A stretch of DNA of 64,000 nt from positions 62,001-126,000 of the forward strand of contig NZ_FOBW01000014.1 in assembly GCF_900109925.1 (NCBI RefSeq), written 5' to 3'. The notes beneath the pieces were generated by a model. The model searched no databases. It was not told the origin of the DNA and was given only the letters and a program-made list of their open reading frames with translations. The position numbers were made by a program, and so were the translations under genes. Of the stretch, positions 63,595-64,000 are shown in pieces (positions within the stretch are counted from its first letter, which is position 1; each line of letters opens with the position of its first letter). The DNA is from Mesobacillus persicus (GTDB lineage: Bacteria; Bacillota; Bacilli; Bacillales; Cytobacillaceae).

Positions 63595-64000
63595 CTATTC
63601 CTTCGTCGATCTTTCTCCCTGTACTCCGTAAAAAAGCAAATCTAGCTGCATGTCAATGTATTCCTCAAGTGTATAAGCCTTCTGTAAAGCCCAGCGGCGG
63701 AACGCCCACATTTGTCCTTCGACAAAAATATTGTGGGCAATGAGTTTGATCTGTTTTTCATCGAGAGTAAGCTCGCCATTTTTCACACAGTTCTCAATGA
63801 CATCCTCAAACATTCCGACCATCTGAATCTCTTTATTTAACACATAAGGGAGGGCATCCTTGGTGAGCGATTTTGCTTCTTGATACATCACTAACACCTC
63901 ATCCTGCATCTCCGCCATTTGTCGGAAATAGTACGCAATGCTGCTCTTAAGGCTGGCGACAGTCCCTTGATTGGTATCAAGGTCCTTTTGGAGCCGTTCC
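63595..64000 (-). CDS. TetR/AcrR family regulator (5' end beyond window)
   Basis: The frame is open to the window edge, giving at least 135 residues of an all-helical ligand-binding domain ([38 protein letters not shown]); the N-terminal HTH is outside. I infer a TetR-type regulator of acyl-CoA metabolism from the helical pattern and the position directly upstream of icmF, where such regulators are common in Bacillus. An internal ATG at 63918 is not the true start. Confidence 0.75.
   Translation of the reverse strand, partial: ERLQKDLDTNQGTVASLKSSIAYYFRQMAEMQDEVLVMYQEAKSLTKDALPYVLNKEIQMVGMFEDVIENCVKNGELTLDEKQIKLIAHNIFVEGQMWAFRRWALQKAYTLEEYIDMQLDLLFYGVQGERSTKE

Overview
This window is a piece of a low-GC Gram-positive chromosome from an endospore-forming Bacillaceae (Bacillus in the broad sense). 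Spo0F, SpoIIQ, SpoIID, SpoIIR, RNA polymerase delta and the gene order around the ATP synthase operon all match the B. subtilis region from spoIIQ to rpoE. Almost every gene is on the minus strand. The exceptions are a VanZ-like gene, a NERD-domain gene, a cupin gene and ywjG. I saw no rRNA, tRNA, prophage, transposase or CRISPR array.

Layout from left to right. 1-6.5 kb: a cAMP-binding/CBS/DUF294 protein cut by the window edge, a two-subunit sodium:solute symporter, a small membrane protein and a MecA-like class B penicillin-binding protein. 6.9-14 kb: spoIIQ, vanZ-like and NERD genes, spoIID, murAA, ywmB, ywzB. 14.4-25.4 kb: an 11-gene nuo operon (ABCDHIJKLMN) without nuoEFG, whose NuoC carries a 319-residue Ala/Lys-rich repeat extension. 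26-33.3 kb: the complete F1Fo ATP synthase operon (atpZ, I, B, E, F, H, A, G, D, C). 33.6-43.8 kb: a secreted subtilase, upp, glyA, ywlG, rpiB, ywlE, mntP, ywlC, ywlB. 44-50 kb: cupin, spoIIR, prmC, prfA, tdk, rpmE, rho. 50.6-58.2 kb: glpX, a second murA, a transaldolase-like aldolase, fbaA, spo0F, ywjG, pyrG. 58.9-64 kb: rpoE, a small membrane protein, the fused mutase icmF and the 3' part of a TetR-type regulator.

The genes are mostly ordinary housekeeping functions: respiration and ATP synthesis side by side, cell-wall precursor synthesis (two MurA paralogues, a PBP), one-carbon and pyrimidine metabolism, translation termination, and early sporulation control. Sequence-level promoters are visible for nuoA, atpZ, rpmE, spo0F (sigma-H type), spoIIQ (sigma-F type) and spoIID (sigma-E type).

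The unexplained material lies between the genes. (1) Eleven copies of a strongly folded GC-rich hairpin element occur in 64 kb, in two subfamilies, with compensatory arm changes, an optional internal hairpin module, one copy nested with another palindrome and one 'empty' copy reduced to its ends. (2) Five arrays of short inverted repeats have unrelated sequences but units spaced at close to whole DNA helical turns. (3) Nine DnaA-box-like sites lie within 320 bp around ywlB/ywlC, some inside both coding sequences. These three are the best candidates for systems worth following up.
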